DNA of 64,000 nt from Roseateles sp. SL47 (GTDB taxonomy: Bacteria; Pseudomonadota; Gammaproteobacteria; Burkholderiales; Burkholderiaceae_C): NCBI RefSeq assembly GCF_026625885.1, contig NZ_CP113068.1, positions 3,844,001-3,908,000 of the forward strand, given 5' to 3'. Both the position numbers and the translations under genes were made by a program. Positions within the stretch are counted from its first letter, which is position 1. Each line of letters opens with the position of its first letter. Shown here piece after piece: positions 34,269 to 43,073 of this stretch. The notes under the pieces are model-generated. The model was not told the DNA's origin and did no database searches. It saw only the letters and a program-made list of their open reading frames with translations.

Positions 34269-36860
34269 TCAGACCGAGACCGACTTGGCGGTGTCCGCGT
34301 ACTCTTCGATCTGGTCGAAGTTCATGTAGCGGTACACGCTGGCGGCATCCTTGTTGATGATGCCCATGGCGTCGTGATACTCCTGCAGCGTCGGGATGCG
34401 ACCCAGCTTGGAGCAGACCGCCGCCAGTTCCGCCGAGCCCAGGAACACATTGGTGTTCTTGCCCAGACGGTTGGGGAAGTTGCGGGTGGAGGTGGACATG
34501 ACCGTTGCGCCTTCACGCACCTGCGCCTGGTTGCCCATGCACAGCGAGCAGCCCGGCATTTCGGTGCGAGCACCGGCGGTGCCGAAGGTGGCGTAGTGGC
34601 CTTCCTTGATCAGCTCGTTCTGGTCCATCTTGGTGGGCGGCGCCACCCACAGCTTGACCGGAATGTCACGGGCACCGCCCAGCAGCTTGGCCGCTGCACG
34701 GAAGTGGCCGATGTTGGTCATGCACGAACCGATGAAGGCTTCATCGATCTTGGTGCCTTGCACTTCCGACATGAACTTGGCGTCGTCCGGATCGTTCGGG
34801 CAGCAGACGATCGGTTCCTTGATGTCGGCCAGATCGATCTCGATCACGGCGGCATATTCGGCGTCCTTGTCGGCTTCCAGCAGGTTGGGGTTGGCCAGCC
34901 AGGCTTCCACGTTCTTGATGCGGCGCTCCAGGGTGCGCTTGTCGGCATAGCCGTCCGCAATCATGTTCTTCATCAGGACGATGTTGGAGGTCAGGTACTC
35001 CTTGATCGGTTCCGGATTCAGCTTGATGGTGCAGCCGGCGGCCGAGCGTTCGGCCGACGCGTCGGACAGTTCAAAGGCCTGTTCCACCTTCAGCTCGGGC
35101 AGACCTTCGATTTCCAGGATGCGGCCCGAGAAGATGTTCTTCTTGCCCTTCTTCTCGACGGTCAGCAGGCCGGCCTTGATGGCGTACAGCGGAATGGCAT
35201 GGACCAGGTCACGCAGGGTGACGCCGGGCTGCATCTGGCCCTTGAAGCGCACCAGCACCGATTCCGGCATGTCCAGCGGCATCACGCCGGTGGCGGCACC
35301 GAAGGCCACCAGACCCGAACCGGCCGGGAAGCTGATGCCGATGGGGAAGCGGGTGTGCGAGTCGCCGCCGGTACCGACGGTGTCGGGCAGCAGCAGGCGG
35401 TTCAGCCAGCTGTGGATCACGCCGTCGCCCGGACGCAGGGCCACGCCGCCACGGTCGCTGATGAAGTGCGGCAGTTCGCGATGCATCTTCACGTCCACGG
35501 CCTTGGGATAGGCGGCGGTGTGGCAGAACGACTGCATCACCAGGTCGGCCGAGAAGCCCAGGCAGGCCAGGTCCTTCAGCTCGTCGCGGGTCATCGGGCC
35601 GGTGGTGTCCTGGGAGCCGACGGTGGTCATCTTGGGCTCGCAGTAGGTGCCCGGGCGGATGCCCGTGCCTTCCGGCAGGCCACAGGCACGGCCGACCATC
35701 TTCTGCGCCAGCGTGAAGCCCTTGCCGGAATCCACCGGGGGCTTGGGCAGGCGGAACAGGGTGGAGGCGGGCAGGCCCAGGAATTCACGGGCCTTGCCGG
35801 TCAGCGAGCGGCCGATGATCAGGTTGATACGGCCGCCGGCGCGGACTTCGTCCAGCAGCACGTCGCTCTTCAGCGCGAACTCGGCCACCGTGGCGCCGTT
35901 CTTCTCGATCTTGCCGTCGTAGGGGTAGACGTCGATGACATCGCCCATTTCCAGGTTGCTGACATCCACTTCGATGGGCAGCGAACCGGAGTCTTCCTGC
36001 GTGTTGAAGAAGATCGGAGCGATCTTGCTGCCCAGGGTGACGCCACCAAAGCGCTTGTTCGGCACAAACGGGATGTCCTGGCCGGTGGCCCAGATCACCG
36101 AGTTGGTGGCCGACTTGCGGGACGAGCCGGTGCCGACAACGTCACCGACGTAGGCCACCAGGTGGCCCTTTTTCTTCAGGTCCTCGATGAACTGCATCGG
36201 GCCGCGCTTGCCGTCTTCTTCCGGCTTGAAGGCCGCGTCAGGCCGCGTGTTCTTCAGCATGGCCAGGTAGTGCAGGGGGATGTCCGGGCGGCTCCAGGCG
36301 TCCGGCGCGGGCGACAGGTCGTCGGTATTGGTTTCGCCGGGCACCTTGAAGACGGTGACGGTGATCTTCTTCTCGACTTCCGGACGCGAGGTGAACCATT
36401 CGGCATCGGCCCAGCTGTGGATCACGGCGGTGGCCTGGGCATTGCCGGCCTTGGCCTTTTCAGCGACGTCATGGAAGGCGTCGAACATCAGCAGGGTCTT
36501 CTTGAGGCCAGCGGCCGCGACCGAGGCGACTTCCTTGTCGTCCAGCAGGTCCACCAGCGGCTTGACGTTGTAGCCGCCCACCATGGTGCCCAGCAGCTCG
36601 GTGGCCTTGGTCTTGGAGATCAGCCCGACCGTCAGGTCGCCGTGGGCCACGGCCGCCAGGAAGCTGGCCTTGACCTTGGCGGCGTCGTCCACACCCGGGG
36701 GCACGCGGTGCGTCAGCAGGTTCAGCAGGAATTCGCCTTCGCCAGCAGGCGGGTTCTTGATCAGCTCGATCAGCTCGGCGACTTGCTTGGCATCCAGCGG
36801 CAGCGGCGGGATGCCCAGCGCGGCGCGCTCGGCTTCATGTTGGCGGTAGGCTTGCAGCAT
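34269..36860 (-). CDS. acnB: bifunctional aconitate hydratase 2/2-methylisocitrate dehydratase
   Basis: An 863-residue [4Fe-4S] enzyme that isomerises citrate to isocitrate in the citrate cycle, with a possible second role on 2-methylisocitrate. The N-terminal HEAT-like helices ([13 protein letters not shown]) mark AcnB rather than AcnA. The cluster ligands are in the segments SCMTNIGHF and [10 protein letters not shown], with a further Cys in [23 protein letters not shown] is the active-site loop. It is the first gene of the citrate-cycle block. Confidence 0.96.
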   Translation of the reverse strand: MLQAYRQHEAERAALGIPPLPLDAKQVAELIELIKNPPAGEGEFLLNLLTHRVPPGVDDAAKVKASFLAAVAHGDLTVGLISKTKATELLGTMVGGYNVKPLVDLLDDKEVASVAAAGLKKTLLMFDAFHDVAEKAKAGNAQATAVIHSWADAEWFTSRPEVEKKITVTVFKVPGETNTDDLSPAPDAWSRPDIPLHYLAMLKNTRPDAAFKPEEDGKRGPMQFIEDLKKKGHLVAYVGDVVGTGSSRKSATNSVIWATGQDIPFVPNKRFGGVTLGSKIAPIFFNTQEDSGSLPIEVDVSNLEMGDVIDVYPYDGKIEKNGATVAEFALKSDVLLDEVRAGGRINLIIGRSLTGKAREFLGLPASTLFRLPKPPVDSGKGFTLAQKMVGRACGLPEGTGIRPGTYCEPKMTTVGSQDTTGPMTRDELKDLACLGFSADLVMQSFCHTAAYPKAVDVKMHRELPHFISDRGGVALRPGDGVIHSWLNRLLLPDTVGTGGDSHTRFPIGISFPAGSGLVAFGAATGVMPLDMPESVLVRFKGQMQPGVTLRDLVHAIPLYAIKAGLLTVEKKGKKNIFSGRILEIEGLPELKVEQAFELSDASAERSAAGCTIKLNPEPIKEYLTSNIVLMKNMIADGYADKRTLERRIKNVEAWLANPNLLEADKDAEYAAVIEIDLADIKEPIVCCPNDPDDAKFMSEVQGTKIDEAFIGSCMTNIGHFRAAAKLLGGARDIPVKLWVAPPTKMDQNELIKEGHYATFGTAGARTEMPGCSLCMGNQAQVREGATVMSTSTRNFPNRLGKNTNVFLGSAELAAVCSKLGRIPTLQEYHDAMGIINKDAASVYRYMNFDQIEEYADTAKSVSV

Positions 36861-36917
36861 TGCGAACTCCAGTCTCTGTAGTCTCTGGCTTGGGTCAGTG
36901 AAGCGGGATCTAGTGGG

Positions 36918-37403
36918 TCAGGGTGCACTGGGCACGATGACTTTGAGTCCCTTGAAATAGTCGCGGAAGAATCCCTGGTCGCGGGTGATGAGACCGTCAC
37001 ACTGCAGCATGGCATGTGCGCCGACCAGGAAGTCGGCGATAGCGCGGGAGGCGCCGATCGCGTCGGGAGTATTTTTGGTGGCGGTTTTGGTGGCGGTGGT
37101 GGCGGTGGCTTTCTCGCCACCTTTGCTGGAAGCCTCCAGCAGCCGCTGCTTGAACTTGCGTTGCATTTCGCCGGCCCGGATGGCGGCGCGCTGGTCGATG
37201 GGTGAGAAGCCCAGGCCCATCTCTTCCAGCGCATCCATCACCTCCGAGCCATGGCCCAGGCCGGCCGTCACCTCGGACAGCACCACATCACACAGCACCA
37301 CGGGGCCGCTGGACAGGGCCAGGCGCAGCGCGGCCTCGGCGGCATCGGCCCCGGGGGCGTCGCCCAGGAGGTCGATGAGGACGGAGCTGTCAACGGCGAT
37401 CAT
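36918..37403 (-). CDS. vapC: VapC-like PIN-domain toxin with an internal Thr/Ala/Lys-rich insert
   Basis: A 161-residue PIN-domain ribonuclease of type II toxin-antitoxin systems. The acidic residues are Asp5 (AVDSSVLIDLL), Glu44 (LSEVTAG), Asp124 (IADFLVGAHA) and Asp142 (ITRDQGFF). Residues 92-118 form an unusual insert (KATATTATKTATKNT) encoded by a GGTGGCGGT-type microsatellite. It lengthens the loop before the third acidic helix beyond the usual VapC size. It is encoded five bases after its presumed antitoxin gene stop. It should cleave RNA, probably tRNA, unless the insert disrupts it. Confidence 0.84.
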   Translation of the reverse strand: MIAVDSSVLIDLLGDAPGADAAEAALRLALSSGPVVLCDVVLSEVTAGLGHGSEVMDALEEMGLGFSPIDQRAAIRAGEMQRKFKQRLLEASSKGGEKATATTATKTATKNTPDAIGASRAIADFLVGAHAMLQCDGLITRDQGFFRDYFKGLKVIVPSAP

Positions 37404-37408
37404 GGGGA

Positions 37409-37654
37409 TCAGGCCTGGGTAGGGTCAGTGGGGGCGCGGCCCCGCAAGTCACGCATGACATCGTCGGTGGTGGTGCCTGACGGGAGTTTGAAGCGTCCAC
37501 GAGCGCGGGAGATGGCGTCGTCCACATTTTTGCGGAGGATGATGCGGGCGCCGTCCAGTTCCACGGTCAGCGTGGTGCCCTTGGTCAGCCCCAAAGCATC
37601 ACGGACGGCCTTGGGCAGGGTGATCTGACCGCGTTCGGCGACGGTGGCTTCCAT
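37409..37654 (-). CDS. vapB: AbrB/VapB-type antitoxin
   Basis: An 81-residue SpoVT-AbrB swapped-hairpin DNA-binding protein (VAERGQITLPKAVRDALGL) with a short Asp/Arg-rich toxin-binding tail. It is read first, then vapC five bases later. The frame is open further upstream but the start at 37654 (MEATVAERG) is the family start. An inverted repeat 41 bases upstream is well placed for autorepression. Confidence 0.86.
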   Translation of the reverse strand: MEATVAERGQITLPKAVRDALGLTKGTTLTVELDGARIILRKNVDDAISRARGRFKLPSGTTTDDVMRDLRGRAPTDPTQA

Positions 37655-37694
37655 GAGGGGCTCCGGTGAGGGCTGCGCTGAGGTATGGAACGGA

Positions 37695-37719
37695 AAGTAT
37701 GCATAGATTCTACATACTT
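37695..37719. promoter_or_regulatory. likely VapB autoregulatory operator
   Basis: AAGTATG (37695-37701) and CATACTT (37713-37719) are perfect inverted arms separated by 11 bases, in the only gap before vapB. The AT-rich centre could also hold the promoter. Confidence 0.55.
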
Positions 37720-37730
37720 GCGCCGGAAAA

Positions 37731-37756
37731 GAAAAAGCGCGCCGAAGGGCGCGCTT
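37731..37756 (-). terminator. terminator of the upstream secreted-protein gene
   Basis: AAGCGCGCC and GGCGCGCTT form a perfect stem around GAAG, and the minus strand then reads TTTTTC. It insulates the vapBC unit from the gene at 37840. Confidence 0.75.
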
Positions 37757-37839
37757 GTTGCTAAGGGGCGAACCGGCTGGCAGGACAGCGCTGCAGCGGT
37801 TGCCCGATCCCGGCCTGAATGGGCTGGGAGGGACTCGAT

Positions 37840-38391
37840 TCAGTGACCGGCGGGCGCAATGCCCAGGCCGCCAGCAGGGACGGCGGAGGCGGCGCGAGCG
37901 GCTTCCATGGCGGCGCGCTGCTGGGGGTGCACGCACTCGTCCACCATGCGGCGGCCGGCGTTGACGTCCAGCAGCATCGACTTGTTGGCGATCTGAACCA
38001 TCAGCGTGCGGCCGGTGACGTCTTCCAGGCGCAGGGCGCCGGTGGAGGACAGGACCGGCTTCATGGTGAAGACCTGCTTCAGGAAGGCCACGTCGATATA
38101 GCCGGGGTGCTTGGCATTGGGCGTGATTTCGACGGACTGCTTGAATTCGCAATCGTAGTGGCCCATGTAGGCCTGCTCGGCGGCGGCCAGCTGTTCGGGC
38201 GAGGCGTCAGCCAACGGGGCGGGGCCGGCCGGCTTGGCGGGGGCCTTCTTGGCGGTGGACTTGGCCGTCACGGCCTTCGCCGGAGCCGGCTTGGTGTTGT
38301 TACCCTGCACCGACGGTTCGGCACAGACAAGACCGGCGGCCAGCAGCAGAGCGGTGGCAACGGTGCTGGACAGAGCGAAGGAGGTTTTCAT
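37840..38391 (-). CDS. secreted protein of unknown function
   Basis: A 183-residue protein with a clear signal peptide (MKTSFALSSTVATALLLAAG, cleaved near VCAEP). A Lys/Ala/Pro-rich linker follows (about 30-60), then a globular domain beginning LADASPEQLAAAEQAYMG that contains HYDCEFKQSVEI and ECVHPQQRAAM with two conserved-looking cysteines. This layout resembles uncharacterised periplasmic proteins common in Burkholderiales. It interrupts the citrate-cycle block together with vapBC. Confidence 0.75.
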   Translation of the reverse strand: MKTSFALSSTVATALLLAAGLVCAEPSVQGNNTKPAPAKAVTAKSTAKKAPAKPAGPAPLADASPEQLAAAEQAYMGHYDCEFKQSVEITPNAKHPGYIDVAFLKQVFTMKPVLSSTGALRLEDVTGRTLMVQIANKSMLLDVNAGRRMVDECVHPQQRAAMEAARAASAVPAGGLGIAPAGH

Positions 38392-38539
38392 GGGGGCGTC
38401 TTTGAATCTTTGAGTCTTGAAGGGATGGGCGGTGCTGAAGGTCGTCCCAGGAGCTCAGTAACCTCTGGCGCGACGGCAGGTGAATTCTCGCGCGGGGCAA
38501 GCCGCGTGCGCGCAGGGTTTGTTTCAAAGGGTAGGGTTT

Positions 38540-39571
38540 TCAACGCGGGCTCGTGCTGTTGGCGCCCGCCGCCGGGGTGGACAACCAGGCTTGGGTGACT
38601 TCAGCCGGCAAGGGCTGGCCTGTGCGGTATGCACGCTGCAGCAGATGCCAGAAGAGCCGGTAGCTGGCCCGGTCGTGAAGCATGTCACGGTGTTGGATGG
38701 GGGCCCACTGGGCGGCCTGGGCGGCCAGCAGGATGTCGATGGCCTCGTCGATCTCGGCGACGCTGGGGGCGAAGGCGTCGATGATGGGTTGAATTTGTTG
38801 CGGATGGATACTCCACATGCGGGTGTACCCGAACTCTCGGGCGGCCCGTTCCGCGGCGGACTGGATGGCACGTTCGCTTTTGAACTCGGTGACCACGCAG
38901 TGGGATGGGGTTTTCCCGTAGGTATGGGCGGCGGCTGCGATGGCGAGCTTGGCGCGTTGTACCAGTGGATGGCTGAACTGGCCGTCCACCGTCAGCGCGG
39001 AGCGTGGAATGGCGCCGCGATGCGCTGACACATAGTCCATCAGCCCGAAAGACAGCGACTCGATGCGGGGCAGCGCGGCGATCTCCATCACATCGCGCAG
39101 GGCGCCATGGGTTTCGATCAAGGTATGCAGGGGCAGCGGCTTGCGGATGTGGTGCCGCTGCAGGCTGTCATCAATGAAGCGGATGGCGTCTTGCAGATCG
39201 TGCAGGCTTTCCGGCTTGGGGATCATCAGATAGGCCAGCTTCTCGCCGCCGCCGGCGATCACGGCCTCCACATCGGCCTCGAATGCCGGATGTTGAAACG
39301 GATGCACCCGCACGCCCACCCGTCCATGCACATTCAGCGGCCCGTTGAGCAGGTGCAGCACCAGCAGCATGTGTTCGGCCTCACCGCCCACGGGGGCGCC
39401 GTCTTCGCAATCCAGGGTGATGTCGAACACCGGCCCCATCTGTGTCTGCAGTTCCAGGCTCTTCACCATCCGCGCCTCGACGCCGCAATAGTGGTCGACC
39501 ACGGGCAGAACGCTGGGCGCCTGGCCTTCTTCAAAAAGTGCTTGTGCGGGATGAAGCAAATGGCTGTTCAT
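38540..39571 (-). CDS. HpcH/HpaI-family CoA-ester lyase (malyl/citramalyl-CoA lyase-like)
   Basis: A 343-residue TIM-barrel lyase. FDITLDCEDGAPVGGEAEH gives the metal-binding Asp/Glu pair, and VRVHPFQHPAFEAD and LMIPKPESLHDLQDA the substrate region; LIETHGALRDVMEIA and GLMDYVSAHRGAIP complete it. Members cleave beta-hydroxyacyl-CoA esters such as malyl- or citramalyl-CoA. Genes of this type commonly lie beside mdh in Burkholderiales. The start at 39571 (MNSHLLHPAQALFEE) is the first that gives family-like sequence. Confidence 0.86.
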   Translation of the reverse strand: MNSHLLHPAQALFEEGQAPSVLPVVDHYCGVEARMVKSLELQTQMGPVFDITLDCEDGAPVGGEAEHMLLVLHLLNGPLNVHGRVGVRVHPFQHPAFEADVEAVIAGGGEKLAYLMIPKPESLHDLQDAIRFIDDSLQRHHIRKPLPLHTLIETHGALRDVMEIAALPRIESLSFGLMDYVSAHRGAIPRSALTVDGQFSHPLVQRAKLAIAAAAHTYGKTPSHCVVTEFKSERAIQSAAERAAREFGYTRMWSIHPQQIQPIIDAFAPSVAEIDEAIDILLAAQAAQWAPIQHRDMLHDRASYRLFWHLLQRAYRTGQPLPAEVTQAWLSTPAAGANSTSPR

Positions 39572-39761
39572 GACAACTCTCAGACCCGGCGAAACCGAAC
39601 GGGGACGGGCAGGCAGGCCCATTCCACCCTTGGCTCCAGCCGAAGGAAGAAGCGGGCAGCCAGCATGCCTGCCCGCCTTAACGACGCCGACCTGCGCAGC
39701 CGACCAGCGAGTGTCCCCCATCCCGCCGCTCCCAGCCATTCCGCTGCCCCGCGCCAATAAA

Positions 39762-39788
39762 AAAAGCCAGCTCAAAGCGCTGGCTTTT
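39762..39788 (-). terminator. terminator of mdh
   Basis: AAAAGCCAGC and GCTGGCTTTT form a perfect stem; on the minus strand a further T-run follows. It is about 175 bases past the mdh stop, with the repeats in between. Confidence 0.75.
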
Positions 39789-39884
39789 CTCCTTGTGCCC
39801 TTCGCCCTTCAGCAACGCGGCCCGCGAAGCGCGGCCGCCCCTCCAGCGGAACCCGTGGAACTGGCTCTGCCAGGCCACCGGGTT

Positions 39885-39963
39885 CGCCCCCTTGAGGGGG
39901 CCGCCTAAGGCGGTAGGGGGTGGGCGAAACTCCACCGGGCCGCCGAAGGCGGTAGGGGGTGGG
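39885..39963. repeat. REP-like intergenic palindromes, two copies 39 bp apart
   Basis: CCGCCTAAGGCGGTAGGGGG and then TGGG (39901-39924) is repeated as CCGCCGAAGGCGGTAGGGGG and TGGG (39940-39963), ending at the last base before the mdh stop codon. The CCGCC/GGCGG arms form hairpins. Just before them, CCCCCTTGAGGGGG is a separate GC hairpin. Confidence 0.7.
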
Positions 39964-40950
39964 TCAGAGCAAATGCTTCACGCCGTTTTGCTCGTCGGTC
40001 AGCTCGCCCAGGGTCTTGTTGATGCACTCTTGCGAGAACGCATCGATTTCCAGACCTTGAACAATCTTGTACTCCCCGTTTTCGGTGGTCACCGGGAAGC
40101 CGAACATCACTTCCTTGGGAATGCCATACGAGCCATCCGACGGCACACCCATCGTCACCCACTTGCCGTTGGTGCCCAGGGCCCAGTCGCGCATGTGGTC
40201 GATGGCGGCGTTGGCAGCCGAAGCGGCCGACGACAGACCGCGCGCGGCGATGATGGCGGCGCCACGCTTGCCCACGGTCGGCAGGAACACGTTGCGGTTC
40301 CATTCCTCGTCATTGATCAGCGGCTTCACGGCCTGGCCATCAATGGTGGCGAAACGGTAGTCGGCGTACATCGTCGGCGAGTGGTTGCCCCACACCGCCA
40401 GCTTCTCGATGCTGCCCACCGGCTTGCCGGTCTTGGCGGCGATCTGCGAAGCAGCGCGGTTGTGGTCCAGGCGCAGCATGGCGGTGAAGTTCTTGGCCGG
40501 CAGGTCCGGTGCCGACTTCATCGCGATGTAGGCATTGGTGTTGGCCGGGTTGCCCACCACCAGCACCTTCACATTGCGCGAGGCCACGGCATTCAGCGCC
40601 TTGCCCTGCACCGTGAAGATCTGGGCGTTGGCGGCCAGCAGGTCCGCACGCTCCATGCCCGGGCCACGCGGACGTGCGCCAACCAGCAGCGCGTAGTCGG
40701 TGTCCTTGAAGGCGGTCATCGGGTCGCTGTGGGCCTCGATGCCGGCCAGCAGCGGGAAGGCGCAGTCTTCCAGTTCCATGATCACGCCCTTGAGCGCGTT
40801 CTGAGCCTTCTCGTCGGCGATTTCCAGCAGTTGCAGGATCACGGGCTGATCCTTGCCCAGCATTTCGCCAGAAGCGATGCGGAACAGCAGGGCATAGCCG
40901 ATTTGGCCGGCGGCGCCGGTCACGGCGACGCGAACGGGTTTCTTGCTCAT
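39964..40950 (-). CDS. mdh: NAD-dependent malate dehydrogenase
   Basis: A 328-residue citrate-cycle enzyme that oxidises malate to oxaloacetate. The NAD loop is [13 protein letters not shown] at the N-terminus, [15 protein letters not shown] is the mobile substrate loop, [13 protein letters not shown] follows, and the catalytic His is in [13 protein letters not shown]. It is the long bacterial/eukaryote-cytosolic type. The start at 40950 ([12 protein letters not shown]) is the family start; the frame continues upstream by chance. It is divergent from gntR. Confidence 0.95.
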   Translation of the reverse strand: MSKKPVRVAVTGAAGQIGYALLFRIASGEMLGKDQPVILQLLEIADEKAQNALKGVIMELEDCAFPLLAGIEAHSDPMTAFKDTDYALLVGARPRGPGMERADLLAANAQIFTVQGKALNAVASRNVKVLVVGNPANTNAYIAMKSAPDLPAKNFTAMLRLDHNRAASQIAAKTGKPVGSIEKLAVWGNHSPTMYADYRFATIDGQAVKPLINDEEWNRNVFLPTVGKRGAAIIAARGLSSAASAANAAIDHMRDWALGTNGKWVTMGVPSDGSYGIPKEVMFGFPVTTENGEYKIVQGLEIDAFSQECINKTLGELTDEQNGVKHLL

Positions 40951-41223
40951 CACGAGGTCTCCGAAAGTGAAAAGGCGAAAGCCAATAGAAAAGCGAAAGG
41001 GCCTGCCGGGATGCAGATGTGCACAGTTCATGCTCATCCGCGTATTCACGGCGGCCGGCGGAAACGGTTGTCCGGTCGGCGCGGTCGCGAGCCGGCGCCA
41101 GCGACGGCAAGTGTAGGCCCATCGGGCGCCGCGCGCTTGGCCGGAAAGGTCTTATTCGCCCAATGACGAACGCGCCCGGTTCAAAAATGGCCGGTCAACA
41201 TGGCAAGAATCTGACACTCTTGT

Positions 41224-41237
41224 GTCTTATATAAGAC
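41224..41237. promoter_or_regulatory. palindromic operator between mdh and gntR
   Basis: GTCTTATATAAGAC is a perfect 14-bp palindrome, 28 bases before the gntR ATG and about 274 bases upstream of mdh. Its size and symmetry fit GntR-family binding, so autoregulation is likely. Confidence 0.6.
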
Positions 41238-41264
41238 TAACCTGCTGGGTCTCCCGGATTTGAG

Positions 41265-42086
41265 ATGGACGCGGCGCCCCGCTTTGTGCTCGAATGCCGC
41301 CCCATGTCGCCCCCCGTCTCGTCGTCCCAACCGGTCACGCCGCTCAATGAGCTGGCCCGTGCCGAAGCGGCGCCGGCCTTCAGCCCCCTCTATCGGCAGA
41401 TCAAGGGCCTGATCCTGGCCGGTTTGCAGGCCGGGGAGTGGAAGGCCGGGGACAGCATTCCCAGCGAAATGGAGCTGGCGGCGCGCTTCGGCGTGAGCCA
41501 GGGGACCGTGCGCAAGGCGGTGGATGAGTTGTCGGCCGAGAATCTGCTGGTGCGCCGCCAGGGCAAGGGCACCTTTGTGGCCACCCATGCCGAGCAGCAG
41601 CAGCAATTCCGTTTTCTGCGGCTGACGCCGGAGGCCGGTGCCTCCGCGACGCTGGGGCGCCAGTTGCTGGACTGCCGTCGCCAACGGGCGCCGGCCTGGA
41701 TTGCACGGCAGATGAATCTGCGGGCCGGTGATCCGGTCATTGAGATTCGCCGTCTGCTGCACAGCGGCGGCCAGCCGGTGGTGCTGGATGACATCTGGCT
41801 CCCGGGCGCGATGTTCAAGGGCCTCACCGCCGAGCGCCTGCGGGAGCATCGTGGACCTTTTTACGGTCTGTTGGAAACCGAATTTGGCGTGCACATGATT
41901 CGTGCACAGGAAAAGATCCGCGCAGTCGCAGCCGACGTAGAAGTCGCTGAACTGCTGCAGGTGTCGCCCGGCAGCCCGCTGCTGAGCGTGGAGCGGCTCT
42001 CCTTTACTTACGGCGACAAGCCGGTGGAGTTGCGCCGCGGTCTCTACAACACAACCCATCACTTTTATCGCAACGACCTTCAATGA
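41265..42086 (+). CDS. GntR/HutC-family transcriptional regulator
   Basis: A 273-residue regulator with a GntR winged helix (PLYRQIKGLILAGLQAGEW, then GVSQGTVRKAVDELSAENL) and a C-terminal UTRA ligand domain (about 120-265) ending LYNTTHHFYRNDLQ. UTRA regulators sense small carboxylates, sugars or amino-acid breakdown products. Its position between mdh and sdhCDAB suggests control of the citrate-cycle block. The start at 41265 is uncertain; an in-frame ATG 13 codons later is the alternative. Confidence 0.86.
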   Translation: MDAAPRFVLECRPMSPPVSSSQPVTPLNELARAEAAPAFSPLYRQIKGLILAGLQAGEWKAGDSIPSEMELAARFGVSQGTVRKAVDELSAENLLVRRQGKGTFVATHAEQQQQFRFLRLTPEAGASATLGRQLLDCRRQRAPAWIARQMNLRAGDPVIEIRRLLHSGGQPVVLDDIWLPGAMFKGLTAERLREHRGPFYGLLETEFGVHMIRAQEKIRAVAADVEVAELLQVSPGSPLLSVERLSFTYGDKPVELRRGLYNTTHHFYRNDLQ

Positions 42087-42189
42087 CGTTGCCGGACCAT
42101 TGTTGAAACGACATGCGCCCGGTACGCCTGCGAGTGACAAGTCCTTGCTCTAAAATCCATTGGGTTTCACATCGATTACAAGGTCGGAC

Positions 42190-42630
42190 ATGACGGACGC
42201 CACTTCAGCCACCACCAAGCAACGACCGGTCTATACCAACATCCACATCACACAGATCGTCGGCTACCGGCTTCCTCCGGCCGGCATCGTGTCGATCCTG
42301 CACCGCGTGAGCGGGCTGTTGATGTTCTTCCTGCTGCCGTTCGTGATCTGGCTGTTTGACAACAGCCTCACCTCGGAAATCTCCTACGACACCTTCACCA
42401 GCGCTTACCTCGCCGGCATCGGATTCGTGCCGGCCTGGTTCGTCAAGCTGGCCACGCTGGGTCTGATCTGGGGTTACCTGCACCATTTCATCGCCGGTGT
42501 GCGCCACCTGTGGATGGATGCCACGCACAGCGTGAGCAAGGCCCAGGGCCACAGCAGCGCCATCATCACGCTGGTGCTGAGCCTGACCCTGACCGTGCTG
42601 CTCGGTGCCAAGCTGTTCGGCCTGTATTGA
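42190..42630 (+). CDS. sdhC: succinate dehydrogenase cytochrome b556 subunit
   Basis: A 146-residue inner-membrane subunit with three helices. The family marks are SILHRVSGLLMFF in helix 1 and HHFIAGVRHLWMDATH in the loop after helix 2, with the haem-binding His. It anchors SdhAB and forms the quinone site with SdhD. ATG 42190 follows AAGGTCGG at proper spacing; an earlier in-frame start has none. Confidence 0.94.
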   Translation: MTDATSATTKQRPVYTNIHITQIVGYRLPPAGIVSILHRVSGLLMFFLLPFVIWLFDNSLTSEISYDTFTSAYLAGIGFVPAWFVKLATLGLIWGYLHHFIAGVRHLWMDATHSVSKAQGHSSAIITLVLSLTLTVLLGAKLFGLY

Positions 42631-42641
42631 GCCGTCCGGTC

Positions 42642-42696
42642 TTGACCACTGTTTGACCGTGCATTGACCGCTCATTGACTGCTGTTTGACCCGAGG
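42642..42696. repeat. five 11-bp units TTGACN6 between sdhC and sdhD
   Basis: TTGACCACTGT, TTGACCGTGCA, TTGACCGCTCA, TTGACTGCTGT and TTGACCCGAGG follow in strict 11-base phase, filling most of the 77-base gap inside the operon. TTGAC is fixed in all five while the other six bases vary. Since 11 is not a multiple of three, TGA falls in all three frames. Confidence 0.9.
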
Positions 42697-42707
42697 GGCA
42701 AATCAAA

Positions 42708-43070
42708 ATGACAACTTATGGATCCAAGCGCATCGTTGTCGGTGCGCATTATGGGCTGCGTGACTGGATGGTCCAGCGCGCCACGGCCCTGCTGATGGCA
42801 CTGTTCACCATCGTGCTGCTGGTGCAGGTGCTGTGGCCGGGCCGCCCGCTGGGTTATGACCTGTGGGCCGGCATCTTCAGCCAGCAATGGATGAAGTTCC
42901 TGACCTTCGCGCTGATCGTCTCCCTGGCCTGGCATGCCTGGGTGGGTGTGCGCGACATCTGGATGGATTATGTAAAACCGGTGGGCCTGCGCGTGGTGCT
43001 GCATGTGTTCACGCTGGTGTGGTTGACGGGTTGCGCGGGTTGGGCGATCCAAGTGCTCTGGAGGCTGTAA
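42708..43070 (+). CDS. sdhD: succinate dehydrogenase membrane anchor subunit
   Basis: A 120-residue three-helix membrane subunit (helices about 25-43, 59-79 and 92-115). It starts MTTYGSKRIVVGAHYGLRDW and has SLAWHAWVGVRDIWMDYVKP, the SdhD segment with the haem/quinone-site residues. The AGGGGC before ATG 42708 lies right after the repeat array. It is three bases from sdhA. Confidence 0.92.
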   Translation: MTTYGSKRIVVGAHYGLRDWMVQRATALLMALFTIVLLVQVLWPGRPLGYDLWAGIFSQQWMKFLTFALIVSLAWHAWVGVRDIWMDYVKPVGLRVVLHVFTLVWLTGCAGWAIQVLWRL

Positions 43071-43073
43071 GAA

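Larger units (their letters stand above)
39572..39963. other. intergenic region with the mdh terminator and REP-like repeats
   Basis: No gene is seen in these 392 bases. They hold a clear minus-strand terminator (39762-39788), the GC hairpin CCCCCTTGAGGGGG and two copies of a 24-base palindrome-containing unit. Upstream of the terminator the sequence is unremarkable and should include the promoter of the lyase gene. Confidence 0.6.

Noticed and set aside
34374..36881. An 835-codon plus-strand open frame opposite acnB
   Set aside because: Same reason: no domain content, and the aconitase signature motifs are clear on the other strand.
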